A stretch of DNA of 64,000 nt, taken from assembly GCF_900187425.1 (NCBI RefSeq), contig NZ_FYDJ01000006.1, positions 124,001 through 188,000 on the forward strand, given 5' to 3'. This DNA comes from Pseudomonas sp. Irchel s3h14. GTDB taxonomy: Bacteria > Pseudomonadota > Gammaproteobacteria > Pseudomonadales > Pseudomonadaceae. The translations under genes and the position numbers were made by a program. Numbering within the stretch: position 1 is the first letter of the stretch; each line of letters opens with the position of its first letter. A model generated the notes under the pieces. The model did not search any database, was not told where the DNA came from, and saw only the letters and a list, made by a program, of their open reading frames with translations. This document shows, piece by piece, positions 35,747-43,067 of the stretch.

Positions 35747-36913
35747 ATGGCATTTTCCGAACGTGTCTCGCGCCTTAAAAGTTCTTTGATCCGTGAAATT
35801 CTCGCCGCCGCCCAGCGCCCGGAAGTGATGTCGTTCGCCGGCGGCTTGCCGGCCGAAGCCATGCTGCCAAAAGTCGAGTGGGCCGACATGCCGCTGTCCA
35901 TGGGCCAATACGGCATGAGCGAAGGTGAGCCGGCGCTGCGTGAAGCGCTGGCAGCAGAGGCGCGGGCGCTGGGCGTACCCTGCGAGGCGAGTCAGGTGTT
36001 GGTGGTCAGCGGTTCCCAGCAAACCCTCGATCTGGCAGCCAAGCTCTATATCGACAAAGGCACCGAGATCCTGCTTGAAGCACCGACTTATCTGGCGGCG
36101 TTGCAGATTTTTCAGCTGTTCGGCGCCGACTGCATCACTGTCCCGCTGGAGGCTGATGGCCCGAACCTGGCGCAACTGCGTACTCGTCTGGAAAAACACT
36201 GTCCGGCGTTCATCTACCTAATTCCGACTTTTCAGAATCCTTCGGCTGTGCGCTACAGCGAAGCCAAGCGCGATGCCGTGGCAGCCTTGCTGGATGAGTT
36301 CTGCGTGACCTTGATCGAAGACGAGCCTTACCGCGAACTGACTTTCGACGGTGGCAGCGCCACGCCGATTGTCAGCCGCTTGAAAAAGGCCAGCTGGATC
36401 TACACCGGCACCGTGTCGAAAACCCTGTTGCCCGGATTGCGAGTAGGCTATCTGATCGCCAGTCCGGATCTCTTTCCGCACTTGCTGAAACTCAAGCAAT
36501 CGGCCGACCTGCACACCAATCGCGTGGGCCAGTGGCAAGCGCTGCAGTGGATCGGCACCGACAAATTTCAGAATCACTTGAGCGAACTGCGGGACTTCTA
36601 CCGGGTTCGTCGGGACGCGTTCCAGTCATCCCTGGAAACGCATTTTGCTGATTTGGCGGACTGGAACGTGCCGCAGGGCGGGCTGTTTTTCTGGCTGACA
36701 CTCAAGCAGCCGCTGGACACGCGTACGTTGCTCAAGGCTGCTCTGGCAGCGGATGTGGCGTTTATGCCGGGCGAGCCGTTCTTTCCCGAACCGGACAGCA
36801 ATCCGGGGCATTTGCGCCTGAACTTCAGTCACATCGACCCGGCACGGCTGGACGAAGGGCTCAAAAGGCTGGCAGCGGTGCTGCGTCAGGCCCAGGCGGC
36901 AAAAGCGGCTTGA
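35747..36913 (+). CDS. PLP-dependent aminotransferase, class I/II (2-aminoadipate aminotransferase-like)
   Basis: Cytoplasmic PLP enzyme of 388 aa without a GntR helix-turn-helix domain. Conserved parts are VMSFAGGLPAEAMLP, the PLP-ring contact region SGSQQTLDLAAKLYIDKGTEILLEAPTYLAALQIF, YLIPTFQNPSAVRYS, LIEDEPYRELTF, and the Schiff-base lysine in YTGTVSKTLLPGLRVGYLI. This matches the LysN/ARO8-like subgroup acting on 2-aminoadipate, aromatic or branched amino acids. I chose the ATG at 35747; the open frame runs back through the MarR promoter. It is probably controlled by the divergent MarR protein. A terminator follows. Confidence 0.88.
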   Translation: MAFSERVSRLKSSLIREILAAAQRPEVMSFAGGLPAEAMLPKVEWADMPLSMGQYGMSEGEPALREALAAEARALGVPCEASQVLVVSGSQQTLDLAAKLYIDKGTEILLEAPTYLAALQIFQLFGADCITVPLEADGPNLAQLRTRLEKHCPAFIYLIPTFQNPSAVRYSEAKRDAVAALLDEFCVTLIEDEPYRELTFDGGSATPIVSRLKKASWIYTGTVSKTLLPGLRVGYLIASPDLFPHLLKLKQSADLHTNRVGQWQALQWIGTDKFQNHLSELRDFYRVRRDAFQSSLETHFADLADWNVPQGGLFFWLTLKQPLDTRTLLKAALAADVAFMPGEPFFPEPDSNPGHLRLNFSHIDPARLDEGLKRLAAVLRQAQAAKAA

Positions 36914-36940
36914 GGCTGCTGGTGCGAAGGGTGCAAAAAC

Positions 36941-36972
36941 AAATAAACCGGCCAATGGGCCGGTTTATTTTT
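36941..36972 (+). terminator. Rho-independent terminator of the aminotransferase gene
   Basis: AAATAAACCGGCC, loop, GGCCGGTTTATTTTT; also usable in reverse for the converging glutaredoxin gene. Confidence 0.9.
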
Positions 36973-36991
36973 ATCCGAAATCTGTACGGAT

Positions 36992-37363
36992 TCAGGCTGC
37001 CGCGAAACGCTTGTCCAGATAATCGATGATCACCTTGGACTCATACATCCAGGTCGTCTGGCCATTCTCTTCGATGCGCAGGCACGGCACCTTGATCTTG
37101 CCGCCCTGTTCCAGCAGGGTCTGGCGATCCTGTTCATTGTTCTTCGCATCGCGCAACGCCACTGGCACGTTCAAGCGGCGCAGGGTACGGCGGGTTTTCA
37201 CGCAGAACGGGCAGGCGTGGAACTGATACAGGGTCAGGTCCTTGGCGGCCGTCTCGACCTGAGCCTGAGCGGCGGCAGGGCGCTGCTTTTTGCCTGGGCG
37301 GGTAATGAAGTCGATGAAGATGATCAGTTGGCCAAGGCCGACACGAAGCGCTTTAACGAACAC
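36992..37363 (-). CDS. Membrane-anchored glutaredoxin-domain protein
   Basis: The 123-aa protein has an N-terminal hydrophobic segment (VGLGQLIIFIDFITRP) likely to anchor it to the membrane, a short basic linker, then a glutaredoxin/GST-N thioredoxin fold: LTLYQFHACPFCVKTRRTLRRLNVPVALRD, with a CPFC redox site, KIKVPCLRI (cis-Pro) and YESKVIIDYLDKRF. I chose the GTG at 37363, which has GAGG eight bases upstream; an ATG further upstream would add a cysteine-rich stretch unlike the family. It is downstream of folE on the same strand, beyond a terminator. Confidence 0.83.
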   Translation of the reverse strand: MFVKALRVGLGQLIIFIDFITRPGKKQRPAAAQAQVETAAKDLTLYQFHACPFCVKTRRTLRRLNVPVALRDAKNNEQDRQTLLEQGGKIKVPCLRIEENGQTTWMYESKVIIDYLDKRFAAA

Positions 37364-37422
37364 GGTATAAGCCTCACAGGGGCAAACAGAAGGCGCGCAG
37401 CTTACCTGATTTTTCACAGGCG

Positions 37423-37453
37423 AAAAAAAACCGGCGATGAATGCCGGTTTTCT
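37423..37453 (-). terminator. Rho-independent terminator of folE
   Basis: On the minus strand GAAAACCGGCATTCATCGCCGG is followed by eight T; starts 12 bases after the folE stop. Confidence 0.92.
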
Positions 37454-37464
37454 TCTGCTGCGAA

Positions 37465-38025
37465 TTACTTGATCAGGCTGAGAAATTCGCTGCGGGTGGC
37501 CGCGTTTTCGCGGAACTCACCCAGCATCACCGAGGTGATCATCGACGAATTCTGTTTCTCCACACCGCGCATCATCATGCACATGTGCTTGGCCTCGATC
37601 ACCACCGCAACGCCCAGGGCGCCGGTGACTTGCTGGACCGCATCGGCGATCTGGCGGCTGAGGTTTTCCTGGATCTGCAGGCGGCGGGCGTACATATCGA
37701 CGATCCGCGCGACTTTCGACAGGCCCAATACCTTGCCGCTCGGGATGTAGGCGACGTGAGCCTTGCCGATAAACGGCAGCAGGTGGTGTTCGCACAACGA
37801 GTAGAGCTCGATGTCCTTCACCAGCACCATTTCGCTGTTGTCGGAGCTGAACAAGGCACCGTTGGTGACCTCTTCCAGTGTCTGTTCATAACCGCGGCAG
37901 AGGTACTGCATGGCTTTGGCGGCACGTTTTGGCGTGTCGAGCAGGCCCTCGCGGGAGGCGTCCTCGCCCAATTGGCCGAGAATCGCGGTGTAGTTCTGTT
38001 CCAGTGTCACAGAGGCTGATTCCAT
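37465..38025 (-). CDS. folE: GTP cyclohydrolase I
   Basis: Converts GTP to 7,8-dihydroneopterin triphosphate, the first step of tetrahydrofolate synthesis. The 186-aa product has the zinc ligands Cys78 and His81 in [10 protein letters not shown] and Cys149 in [15 protein letters not shown], plus [22 protein letters not shown]. The start at 38025 gives the normal N-terminus; the frame is open 16 codons upstream into integrase-derived DNA. A truncated integrase ends only eight bases before the start, so the original upstream control region has probably been replaced. Confidence 0.95.
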   Translation of the reverse strand: MESASVTLEQNYTAILGQLGEDASREGLLDTPKRAAKAMQYLCRGYEQTLEEVTNGALFSSDNSEMVLVKDIELYSLCEHHLLPFIGKAHVAYIPSGKVLGLSKVARIVDMYARRLQIQENLSRQIADAVQQVTGALGVAVVIEAKHMCMMMRGVEKQNSSMITSVMLGEFRENAATRSEFLSLIK

Positions 38026-38032
38026 AAGGGTT

Positions 38033-38347
38033 TCAGAGGGGTACTGTTTCTGTCTGTACCAATTGTGTACCAATCAAGCTCTTTTCAATCTTCCCGGGCT
38101 CACCCCAGTCTGTGCTGGCGTTGATCCATCGGGTGTAGGTCGATAGCAACATCTGAACGCTATGACCGAGCTGAGTGGCAATAATCGCAGGGTTCATCCC
38201 CGACATGAGGCACATGGTAGCGTATGTGTGCCGGCAGTTGTATTGCCGGCGGGCGCGAATCCCCAAATCGGTCATTTCGGGTTTGCGCATCCCGCTACAC
38301 CCTGTCGCCAAGGTGCAGCAGTGATGCTTCCCTGAAGCCTGTCTTGC
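38033..38347 (-). pseudogene. C-terminal remnant of a tyrosine-recombinase phage integrase
   Basis: Open frame from just after a stop at 38348-38350 to 38033. It encodes only the C-terminal catalytic part: RRQYNCRHTYATMCLMSGMNPAIIATQLGHSVQMLLSTYTRWI. This holds the second catalytic arginine (CRHTY), the LGHS histidine and the likely tyrosine nucleophile in TYTRW. The N-terminal DNA-binding and core domains (about 250-300 residues) are missing, replaced upstream by the PL7 gene. It abuts folE, marking one edge of a decayed prophage. Confidence 0.85.
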
Positions 38348-38369
38348 TCATCAGGCCGAGCAGGTCGTA

Positions 38370-39044
38370 TCAGCCGTGAGTGATCGACAGATCGCTGATG
38401 ATGCAGATAGAACCGTCTAGCGGGTCGGTGGTGTCGGAGTAATCGATCTGGTTGTACACGCCACCGTGAAAGGCGAGAGTTTTCGTGTCCCAGGTGTTGT
38501 CGAGACGCATGATCGCGGAAGTGGATTTGACGCCGTTACAACTAGCCGATACAGAGACGGCGCCGCTCGAATTGGCGTGAATGTTTATTTTGAAAAGTGC
38601 TCCGAGCGGCACGTTCTCCAACACCGTCGAGTTGACCGGATCGTCCTGGAGGTAGCTTGACCGGAACCCCATGGTGATTTTTCCTTTGTTCCAGAACACC
38701 TTTACCGGAGGTCGTTCTGAACCCTTCACATGAATCTGGCCAATCACGACTTTCTGCAGCGAGTTGACCTTCGTCAGTCGCATTTCCTGTCGATTCCAGT
38801 GGTCCGCTGCGCTGGAGAACAGCCAGTAACCTGGCTCCTTCCACTCGCAGCGGGTTCGTAGCGTGCTCTTGCTCGAGGCTCCAAGTGTCGGCGCCGTCAT
38901 CTGCAGCGAACCATCTTCAAGCATTGAGATGACGTCGGGGCATTCGATCAGTGCGCGCCAGCCGATGAGCTCAAGCGCAATCGGGTTGGTGTCGGAGATT
39001 GGAAGCGGGGTAGCGATGGTGAAGTTGCTGATGTCTACAGTCAT
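38370..39044 (-). CDS. Polysaccharide lyase family 7 (alginate-lyase-like) protein
   Basis: The 224-aa protein resembles PL7 jelly-roll lyases that cleave alginate or related uronic-acid polymers by beta-elimination. Three family blocks are visible: TLRTRCEWKE (variant of the RxEL block), VVIGQIHVKG (QIH motif), and LAFHGGVYNQIDY (variant of the YFKAGxYNQ block, with FHGG replacing FKAG). No signal peptide is apparent. It lies between an integrase remnant and a phage-type repressor, with a promoter flanked by repressor-like operators, so it may be phage-derived and DNA-damage-inducible. A GAGG site precedes the ATG. Confidence 0.72.
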   Translation of the reverse strand: MTVDISNFTIATPLPISDTNPIALELIGWRALIECPDVISMLEDGSLQMTAPTLGASSKSTLRTRCEWKEPGYWLFSSAADHWNRQEMRLTKVNSLQKVVIGQIHVKGSERPPVKVFWNKGKITMGFRSSYLQDDPVNSTVLENVPLGALFKINIHANSSGAVSVSASCNGVKSTSAIMRLDNTWDTKTLAFHGGVYNQIDYSDTTDPLDGSICIISDLSITHG

Positions 39045-39188
39045 GGTTTTTGCCTCAGTCCATTGATGTCGCGTTTTGCTCTGGTGAGCCTTGCGTTTGA
39101 TGCAGGCCTACATCCCACTGCCCACTCAGTGAATGGGCAGAAGTGATGCCTGGCAGCTTCCGATCGATTTCCCGTTGGTTTGGATATA

Positions 39189-39230
39189 AATATGGGTGTT
39201 CCCATATTTTGTGTCAATGGGTATTCCCAT
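39189..39230 (-). promoter_or_regulatory. Promoter of the PL7 gene with two repressor operators
   Basis: Minus strand: TTGACA (-35, 39217-39212), 17-base spacer, CATATT (-10, 39194-39189). TATGGG-TGTT-CCCATA (39191-39206) covers the -10 and spacer, and ATGGG-TATT-CCCAT (39217-39230) abuts the -35. The operator centres are 25 bases apart. The geometry is that of a phage early promoter closed by a CI-type repressor. Confidence 0.72.
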
Positions 39231-39258
39231 ATTTTATTCCGTGCCTATATTCCAGGTA

Positions 39259-39285
39259 CAAAAAAAGCCCGCGCTTGGCGGGCTT
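39259..39285 (-). terminator. Rho-independent terminator of the repressor gene
   Basis: On the minus strand GCCCGC..GCGGGC is followed by seven T, 35 bases after the repressor stop. Confidence 0.9.
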
Positions 39286-39319
39286 CACATGGATGGGCGT
39301 CGAATCACCGCAACTCAGT

Positions 39320-40054
39320 TCACCGCGAATACATCGCCCACCAAAAGACATGACCCAGGATCGCAATCTGCTGCTCCTGAATCTCAGCGAACGTGTAGTC
39401 CTCGTCCGGATGCTCGTCACGGTTGAAGCTGCGTAGGCGGATTCCACTGGGCAGTCGGTAGACCTGTTTCACGCGGAGCTGGCCGTTGTGGTTGATCGCG
39501 TACATTTCGCCGTCGACGATGTCGCCCAGCGAGTTCTTTCCGACGTTCATGCCAACCGTAGCGCCGTCGCGCAGTACCGGGAGCATGCTGTTTCCGCTCA
39601 CCACCACGCACTTGGCGTTGTTGAACTGCACGTTGTTGTGACGCAGGTCTTTCTTGAAGAAACGTAGTCTGGCGCTGTCGTTTTCTGCGATCACGAAACG
39701 GCCTGAGCCGGCCGCCAGCTCAACTTCACGCAGGAAGGGGACATAAACCTCATCGTCATCCAGGGGCGTGCTGTCGTCCCAAGGCTGGATGTCTGACATT
39801 GAAATGCCTGGAGGGATGCGATTCAACGGAGCAGCATCGGACACCCCTTTAAGCATGTCACCGACACCTTCAGCCAGCCACATCGATGAAACGCCACACA
39901 CTGAAGCGATCTGGGCAGCAAAGGCTGTTGCCTTCGATTTCCCGCGCTCGAGGTCGGAGATTGAGGTTTGCGTCAGGCCTGCGCGCTCGGCAAGCTCGGT
40001 CTGATTGAGCTTGGCGTGTTGGCGGGCTGCTTTGAGTCGTTCTTTAAATTCCAT
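39320..40054 (-). CDS. CI/LexA-type self-cleaving phage repressor (XRE HTH + S24 peptidase)
   Basis: The 244-aa protein has an N-terminal XRE helix-turn-helix (LKAARQHAKLNQTELAERAGLTQTSISDLERGKSKA, about residues 8-42) and a C-terminal S24 LexA-like protease domain. The Ala115-Gly116 cleavage site is in ELAAGSGRF, catalytic Ser156 in VVSGNSMLPV and Lys196 in LRVKQVYRL, so RecA-stimulated autocleavage should be intact. GGG-N4-CCC palindromes lie in its own promoter and in the downstream PL7 promoter. Similar proteins include PrtR, which controls pyocins. It is transcribed toward PL7 and ends in its own terminator. Confidence 0.9.
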   Translation of the reverse strand: MEFKERLKAARQHAKLNQTELAERAGLTQTSISDLERGKSKATAFAAQIASVCGVSSMWLAEGVGDMLKGVSDAAPLNRIPPGISMSDIQPWDDSTPLDDDEVYVPFLREVELAAGSGRFVIAENDSARLRFFKKDLRHNNVQFNNAKCVVVSGNSMLPVLRDGATVGMNVGKNSLGDIVDGEMYAINHNGQLRVKQVYRLPSGIRLRSFNRDEHPDEDYTFAEIQEQQIAILGHVFWWAMYSR

Positions 40055-40061
40055 CTGCGAA

Positions 40062-40090
40062 GTATTACGGGAGCTCCCATATCATTGCAA
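40062..40090 (-). promoter_or_regulatory. Repressor promoter with internal operator; likely leaderless mRNA
   Basis: Minus strand: TTGCAA (-35, 40090-40085), 17-base spacer, TAATAC (-10, 40067-40062), then seven bases to the ATG at 40054, so transcription should begin at or next to the start codon. The operator ACGGG-AGCT-CCCAT (40067-40080) fills the spacer, indicating autoregulation. Confidence 0.68.
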
Positions 40091-40123
40091 ATCGTTATCC
40101 CGATAATTTGCCAGGCGACCGCT

Positions 40124-40681
40124 TTATTCGTCGCGACCTTCCATCATGGTCCGTTTGAGCATCACATAAACCGCTCCGGCACCGCCGTGTTTCGCTTGGC
40201 ACGAGGTGAAGCCGAGCACTTGTGAATGTTGGCGCAGCCAGGTGTTGACGTGGCTTTTGATCATCGGACGCTTGCCGTCCAGACGCACAGCCTTGCCATG
40301 GGTGACGCGCACGCAGCGGATTTCGAATTTGGTCGCTTCGGCCAGAAACGCCCAGAGGGTTTCCCGGGCCTTTTCCACGCTCATGCCATGGAGGTCGAGG
40401 CTGCCTTCGAACGGAATCTGTCCGATCTTGAGCTTGCGCATCTGGCTTTCCTGAACACCGTCACGCGCCCACATCAGCTCGTCTTCCGGGCCAACATCGA
40501 TAACGAACTGATCGGACAGCCCGTCAACGGTGGTGGCATCGGTGCGCACGGTGGCGGCCTGACGCAACTTGGCGATTTGCGCGCGGTCAGCTTTGGGTTT
40601 GCCGGTTTCGGCGCGATCGTGTTTGATCGGCTTGACGCCTTGGATCGCGCTTTTGAACAGGGAAAAATCGTCGTCTTGCAT
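40124..40681 (-). CDS. Smr-domain protein
   Basis: The 185-aa protein has an N-terminal charged region and a C-terminal Smr (MutS2-related) domain: LDLHGMSVEKARETLWAFLAEATKFEIRCVRVTHGKAVRLDGKRPMIKSHVNTWLRQHSQVLGFTSCQAKHGGAGAVYVMLKR. The LDLHG and THGKG-like THGK motifs and the final GGAGAVYVML are diagnostic. Smr domains have nuclease or nucleic-acid-binding activity, and stand-alone forms such as SmrB cut mRNA at collided ribosomes; which applies here is not known. The neighbours match the usual Pseudomonas folE-smr-prmB region, interrupted here by the phage remnant. Confidence 0.88.
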   Translation of the reverse strand: MQDDDFSLFKSAIQGVKPIKHDRAETGKPKADRAQIAKLRQAATVRTDATTVDGLSDQFVIDVGPEDELMWARDGVQESQMRKLKIGQIPFEGSLDLHGMSVEKARETLWAFLAEATKFEIRCVRVTHGKAVRLDGKRPMIKSHVNTWLRQHSQVLGFTSCQAKHGGAGAVYVMLKRTMMEGRDE

Positions 40682-40756
40682 GTCAGCCTCCGCGAAGGGC
40701 GGCCAGTTTACCCAACTCGAGGCGAATGCGGCGCGAGAAAACGCGCAGCACTCGGC

Positions 40757-41077
40757 TCAGTCGTGCTTTTTCATCAAATGCGGGGAGATGTTCAGTTCTT
40801 GCGACTGCCGCGAGCGGCGACGGCAGCGACGCCACAGCCACACGCCGAGGTACAGCACGAACAGGCCAATCGCCAGAACCACTGCCGAACCGACCCGGTT
40901 GGTGTTCAACTCGCCCAGGGCGGGCGCGTGGCCAAGCAGGCTGGCTATGCCTGCCATCGCCAGCAACACACCGCTCATCGACAGCAAGGCAGCAAATGCC
41001 GCGCCGATTCGAAAACGCCAGTTGCGTTGGCCTTTGGGCCGCAAGCGGCGAGCGTCAAAACCATCGGATAACTTCAT
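40757..41077 (-). CDS. Small two-helix membrane protein of unknown function
   Basis: The 106-aa product has two hydrophobic helices, RIGAAFAALLSMSGVLLAMAGIASLLG and GSAVVLAIGLFVLYLGVWLW. Basic sequences flank both sides (RRLRPKGQRNWRFR and RRCRRRSRQ), suggesting both ends face the cytoplasm. The ATG at 41077 has AGGAAGG five bases upstream; the longer TTG-started frame does not. It lies between smr and the cysteine hydrolase gene, all on the minus strand, and could be co-transcribed. I do not recognise a family. Confidence 0.72.
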   Translation of the reverse strand: MKLSDGFDARRLRPKGQRNWRFRIGAAFAALLSMSGVLLAMAGIASLLGHAPALGELNTNRVGSAVVLAIGLFVLYLGVWLWRRCRRRSRQSQELNISPHLMKKHD

Positions 41078-41208
41078 TCCGACCTTCCTCAATGGGTATC
41101 GGCCCTTCGACCGGGAGTTGACCGGGATGTTCCTGAGGCTAAGACAATTACAGCAAATGATAGGCTTTTGCGGATGAGCGGCGGCATGGACCGCTCATCG
41201 AGCGTTGA

Positions 41209-41799
41209 TCAGATCAGTTCGTGAGTCAGTGCGAGGGTGGCAAAGTTGTCCGCCATGATCGCCATTTCGGTCTGCTGAACGTGGTCTGCGCTCAATACGC
41301 CGCCCTTGTAAGGCAGGTCGCGAGTTGCGCAGGCGTCTTCCACCAGCGTGCAACGAAAGCCCAGGTTCTTCGCGGCGCGCACCGTGGTGCTGACGCTGGA
41401 GTGGCTCATGAAACCGCACACGATCAGGTCCAGCGAGCCGAGATTCTGCAGGCGTTCCAGCAGTTCGGTGCCGTGGAACGCACTCGGTAGCAATTTACCG
41501 ATGATGGTTTCGTCGCCCTGTGGTTCCAGGCCCGGGATGAACTCACCGCGCTCACCTTGTGGATCGAACAGCCCACCGACGGTGCCGAGGTGGCGGACAT
41601 GGACGATCGGCCGGCCGGCTGCACGGGCAGCGGCCACCAGTTGCTTGATGTTCGCGACGGCAGCATCCATGCCGATCAGGGCCAACGGGCCGCTGAGGTA
41701 TTCTTTCTGGGCATCGATGATGACAAGGGTCGCATGGCTCAGAACGGCTGCTGCATAACCGCGGCCGCTGAGTTGAAACATCGTTTTTGGAACGGACAT
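41209..41799 (-). CDS. Isochorismatase-family cysteine hydrolase
   Basis: The 196-aa protein has the cysteine-hydrolase fold: ATLVIIDAQKEYLSGPLAL with the catalytic Asp, PIVHVRHLG, and LDLIVCGFMSHSSVSTTVRAAKNLGFRCTLVEDACATRD. In this family Asp, Lys and Cys form the triad. Here the elbow, usually GxxxxxCV, reads GFMSHSSVSTT with Ser in the usual Cys position, so classical thiol catalysis is doubtful unless another residue serves. GGAG precedes the ATG at 41799. The open frame upstream runs into the prmB promoter region and is not coding. Confidence 0.8.
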   Translation of the reverse strand: MSVPKTMFQLSGRGYAAAVLSHATLVIIDAQKEYLSGPLALIGMDAAVANIKQLVAAARAAGRPIVHVRHLGTVGGLFDPQGERGEFIPGLEPQGDETIIGKLLPSAFHGTELLERLQNLGSLDLIVCGFMSHSSVSTTVRAAKNLGFRCTLVEDACATRDLPYKGGVLSADHVQQTEMAIMADNFATLALTHELI

Positions 41800-42037
41800 T
41801 CTGGGGCTCCTTCGAGTGGGGCTTTTGCGACATTGTCCTCTGGCTGAGCGCTTCTGTGAATCGCTACCATCGTAGGCGCCGTCTTTTCTGGCTCGCAGCC
41901 TTGTCAATAGGCCCGTTTTGTTCAATAGCCGGCCGAAAAAATAGAATAGTCCTACATTTGCGCCGGTAGTTTTCCCGCGTCGTCGAGACGCGTTTTGGCT
42001 GTTAGAATCGCCAGTCGTTTTTTTTGGAGTTTGCCCC

Positions 42038-42946
42038 GTGATCACTTCCCGACTTCGTACCCTGCGTGACCATATCCGTTGGGCCGTCAGCCGCTTCCAT
42101 GGGGAGGATCTGTTTTTCGGCCATGGGACCGACAACGCCTGGGACGAAGCGCGTCAGTTGGTGTTGGGTGCCTTGCACTTGCCGTGGGAAATCGCCGACA
42201 GCTATCTCGACTGCAATCTTGAAGAAGACGAGCTGGTCAAGCTGCAACGCATGCTCAAGCGCCGTATCGAAGAACGCATTCCTACCGCCTACCTGTTGGG
42301 TGAAGCGTGGTTTTGCGGCATGTCGTTCATTGTCGATGAGCGTGTATTGATCCCGCGTTCGCCGATTGGCGAACTGATCGAAAAACGTTTCGCGCCGTGG
42401 CTGGGTACCGAACCTGCGCGGATTCTCGACCTGTGCACCGGTTCCGGTTGCATCGGTATCGCCTGTGCCTACGAGTTCCAGAACGCCGAAGTGGTGCTGG
42501 CCGACCTGTCGTTCGAAGCGCTGGAAGTGGCCAACCAGAACATCGAGCGCCATGGCGTCGATGAGCGGGTGTACGCGGTGCAGGGCGATGGATTTGATGG
42601 TTTGCCGGGTCAGCGTTTCGACCTGATCGTGTCGAACCCACCTTACGTTGATGCGGAAGATTTCGCCGACATGCCGGACGAATACCAGCACGAACCGGAG
42701 CTGGGCCTGGCCTGCGGTGATGATGGTTTGAACCTGGTGCGTCGCATGCTCGCCGAAGCGGCGGATCACCTGACCGAGAAGGGCTTGCTGATTGTCGAAG
42801 TGGGCAACAGCCAGGTTCACGTTGAGACGCTGTACCCGGAAGTCGACTTCGCCTGGCTCGATTTCGAGCGCGGTGGGCATGGTGTATTCATGCTGACGGC
42901 GGAACAGTGCCGCAACCATCAGGCGCTGTTCGCTTCTCGCGTTTAA
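42038..42946 (+). CDS. prmB: Ribosomal protein L3 N5-glutamine methyltransferase
   Basis: Methylates a glutamine of ribosomal protein L3 using S-adenosylmethionine. The 302-aa product has the N-terminal recognition helices typical of PrmB, the SAM loop [21 protein letters not shown], and the NPPY catalytic motif in [22 protein letters not shown]. The ADMP and [17 protein letters not shown] segments separate PrmB from release-factor PrmC. The start is GTG with GGAG upstream. It precedes aroC, with two other genes between, as in other pseudomonads. Confidence 0.95.
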   Translation: MITSRLRTLRDHIRWAVSRFHGEDLFFGHGTDNAWDEARQLVLGALHLPWEIADSYLDCNLEEDELVKLQRMLKRRIEERIPTAYLLGEAWFCGMSFIVDERVLIPRSPIGELIEKRFAPWLGTEPARILDLCTGSGCIGIACAYEFQNAEVVLADLSFEALEVANQNIERHGVDERVYAVQGDGFDGLPGQRFDLIVSNPPYVDAEDFADMPDEYQHEPELGLACGDDGLNLVRRMLAEAADHLTEKGLLIVEVGNSQVHVETLYPEVDFAWLDFERGGHGVFMLTAEQCRNHQALFASRV

Positions 42947-42954
42947 CCCGTAAC

Positions 42955-43065
42955 GATCGTTCCCACGCTCTGCGTGGGAATGCCTCAACGGACGCTCCGC
43001 GTTCGGCTCTTGATGGGACGCAGAGCGTCCCGGGCTGCATTCCCACGCGGAGCGTGGGAACGATC
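42955..43065. repeat. Inverted repeat of the GATCGTTCCCACGCTCTGCG family
   Basis: Nested palindrome that fills nearly all of the 121-base convergent gap between prmB and the next gene; arms GATCGTTCCCACGCTCTGCG..CGCGGAGCGTGGGAACGATC. It may serve as a bidirectional stop. Confidence 0.88.
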
Positions 43066-43067
43066 AG

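Noticed and set aside
38033..40090. Complete prophage or R-type tailocin locus
   Set aside because: No capsid, tail, portal, terminase, holin or lysozyme genes are present; only the integrase fragment, PL7 gene and repressor remain.
41800..42135. N-terminal extension of the cysteine hydrolase frame to 308 residues
   Set aside because: The extension overlaps the prmB start region and has no family similarity; a GGAG site supports the start at 41799.
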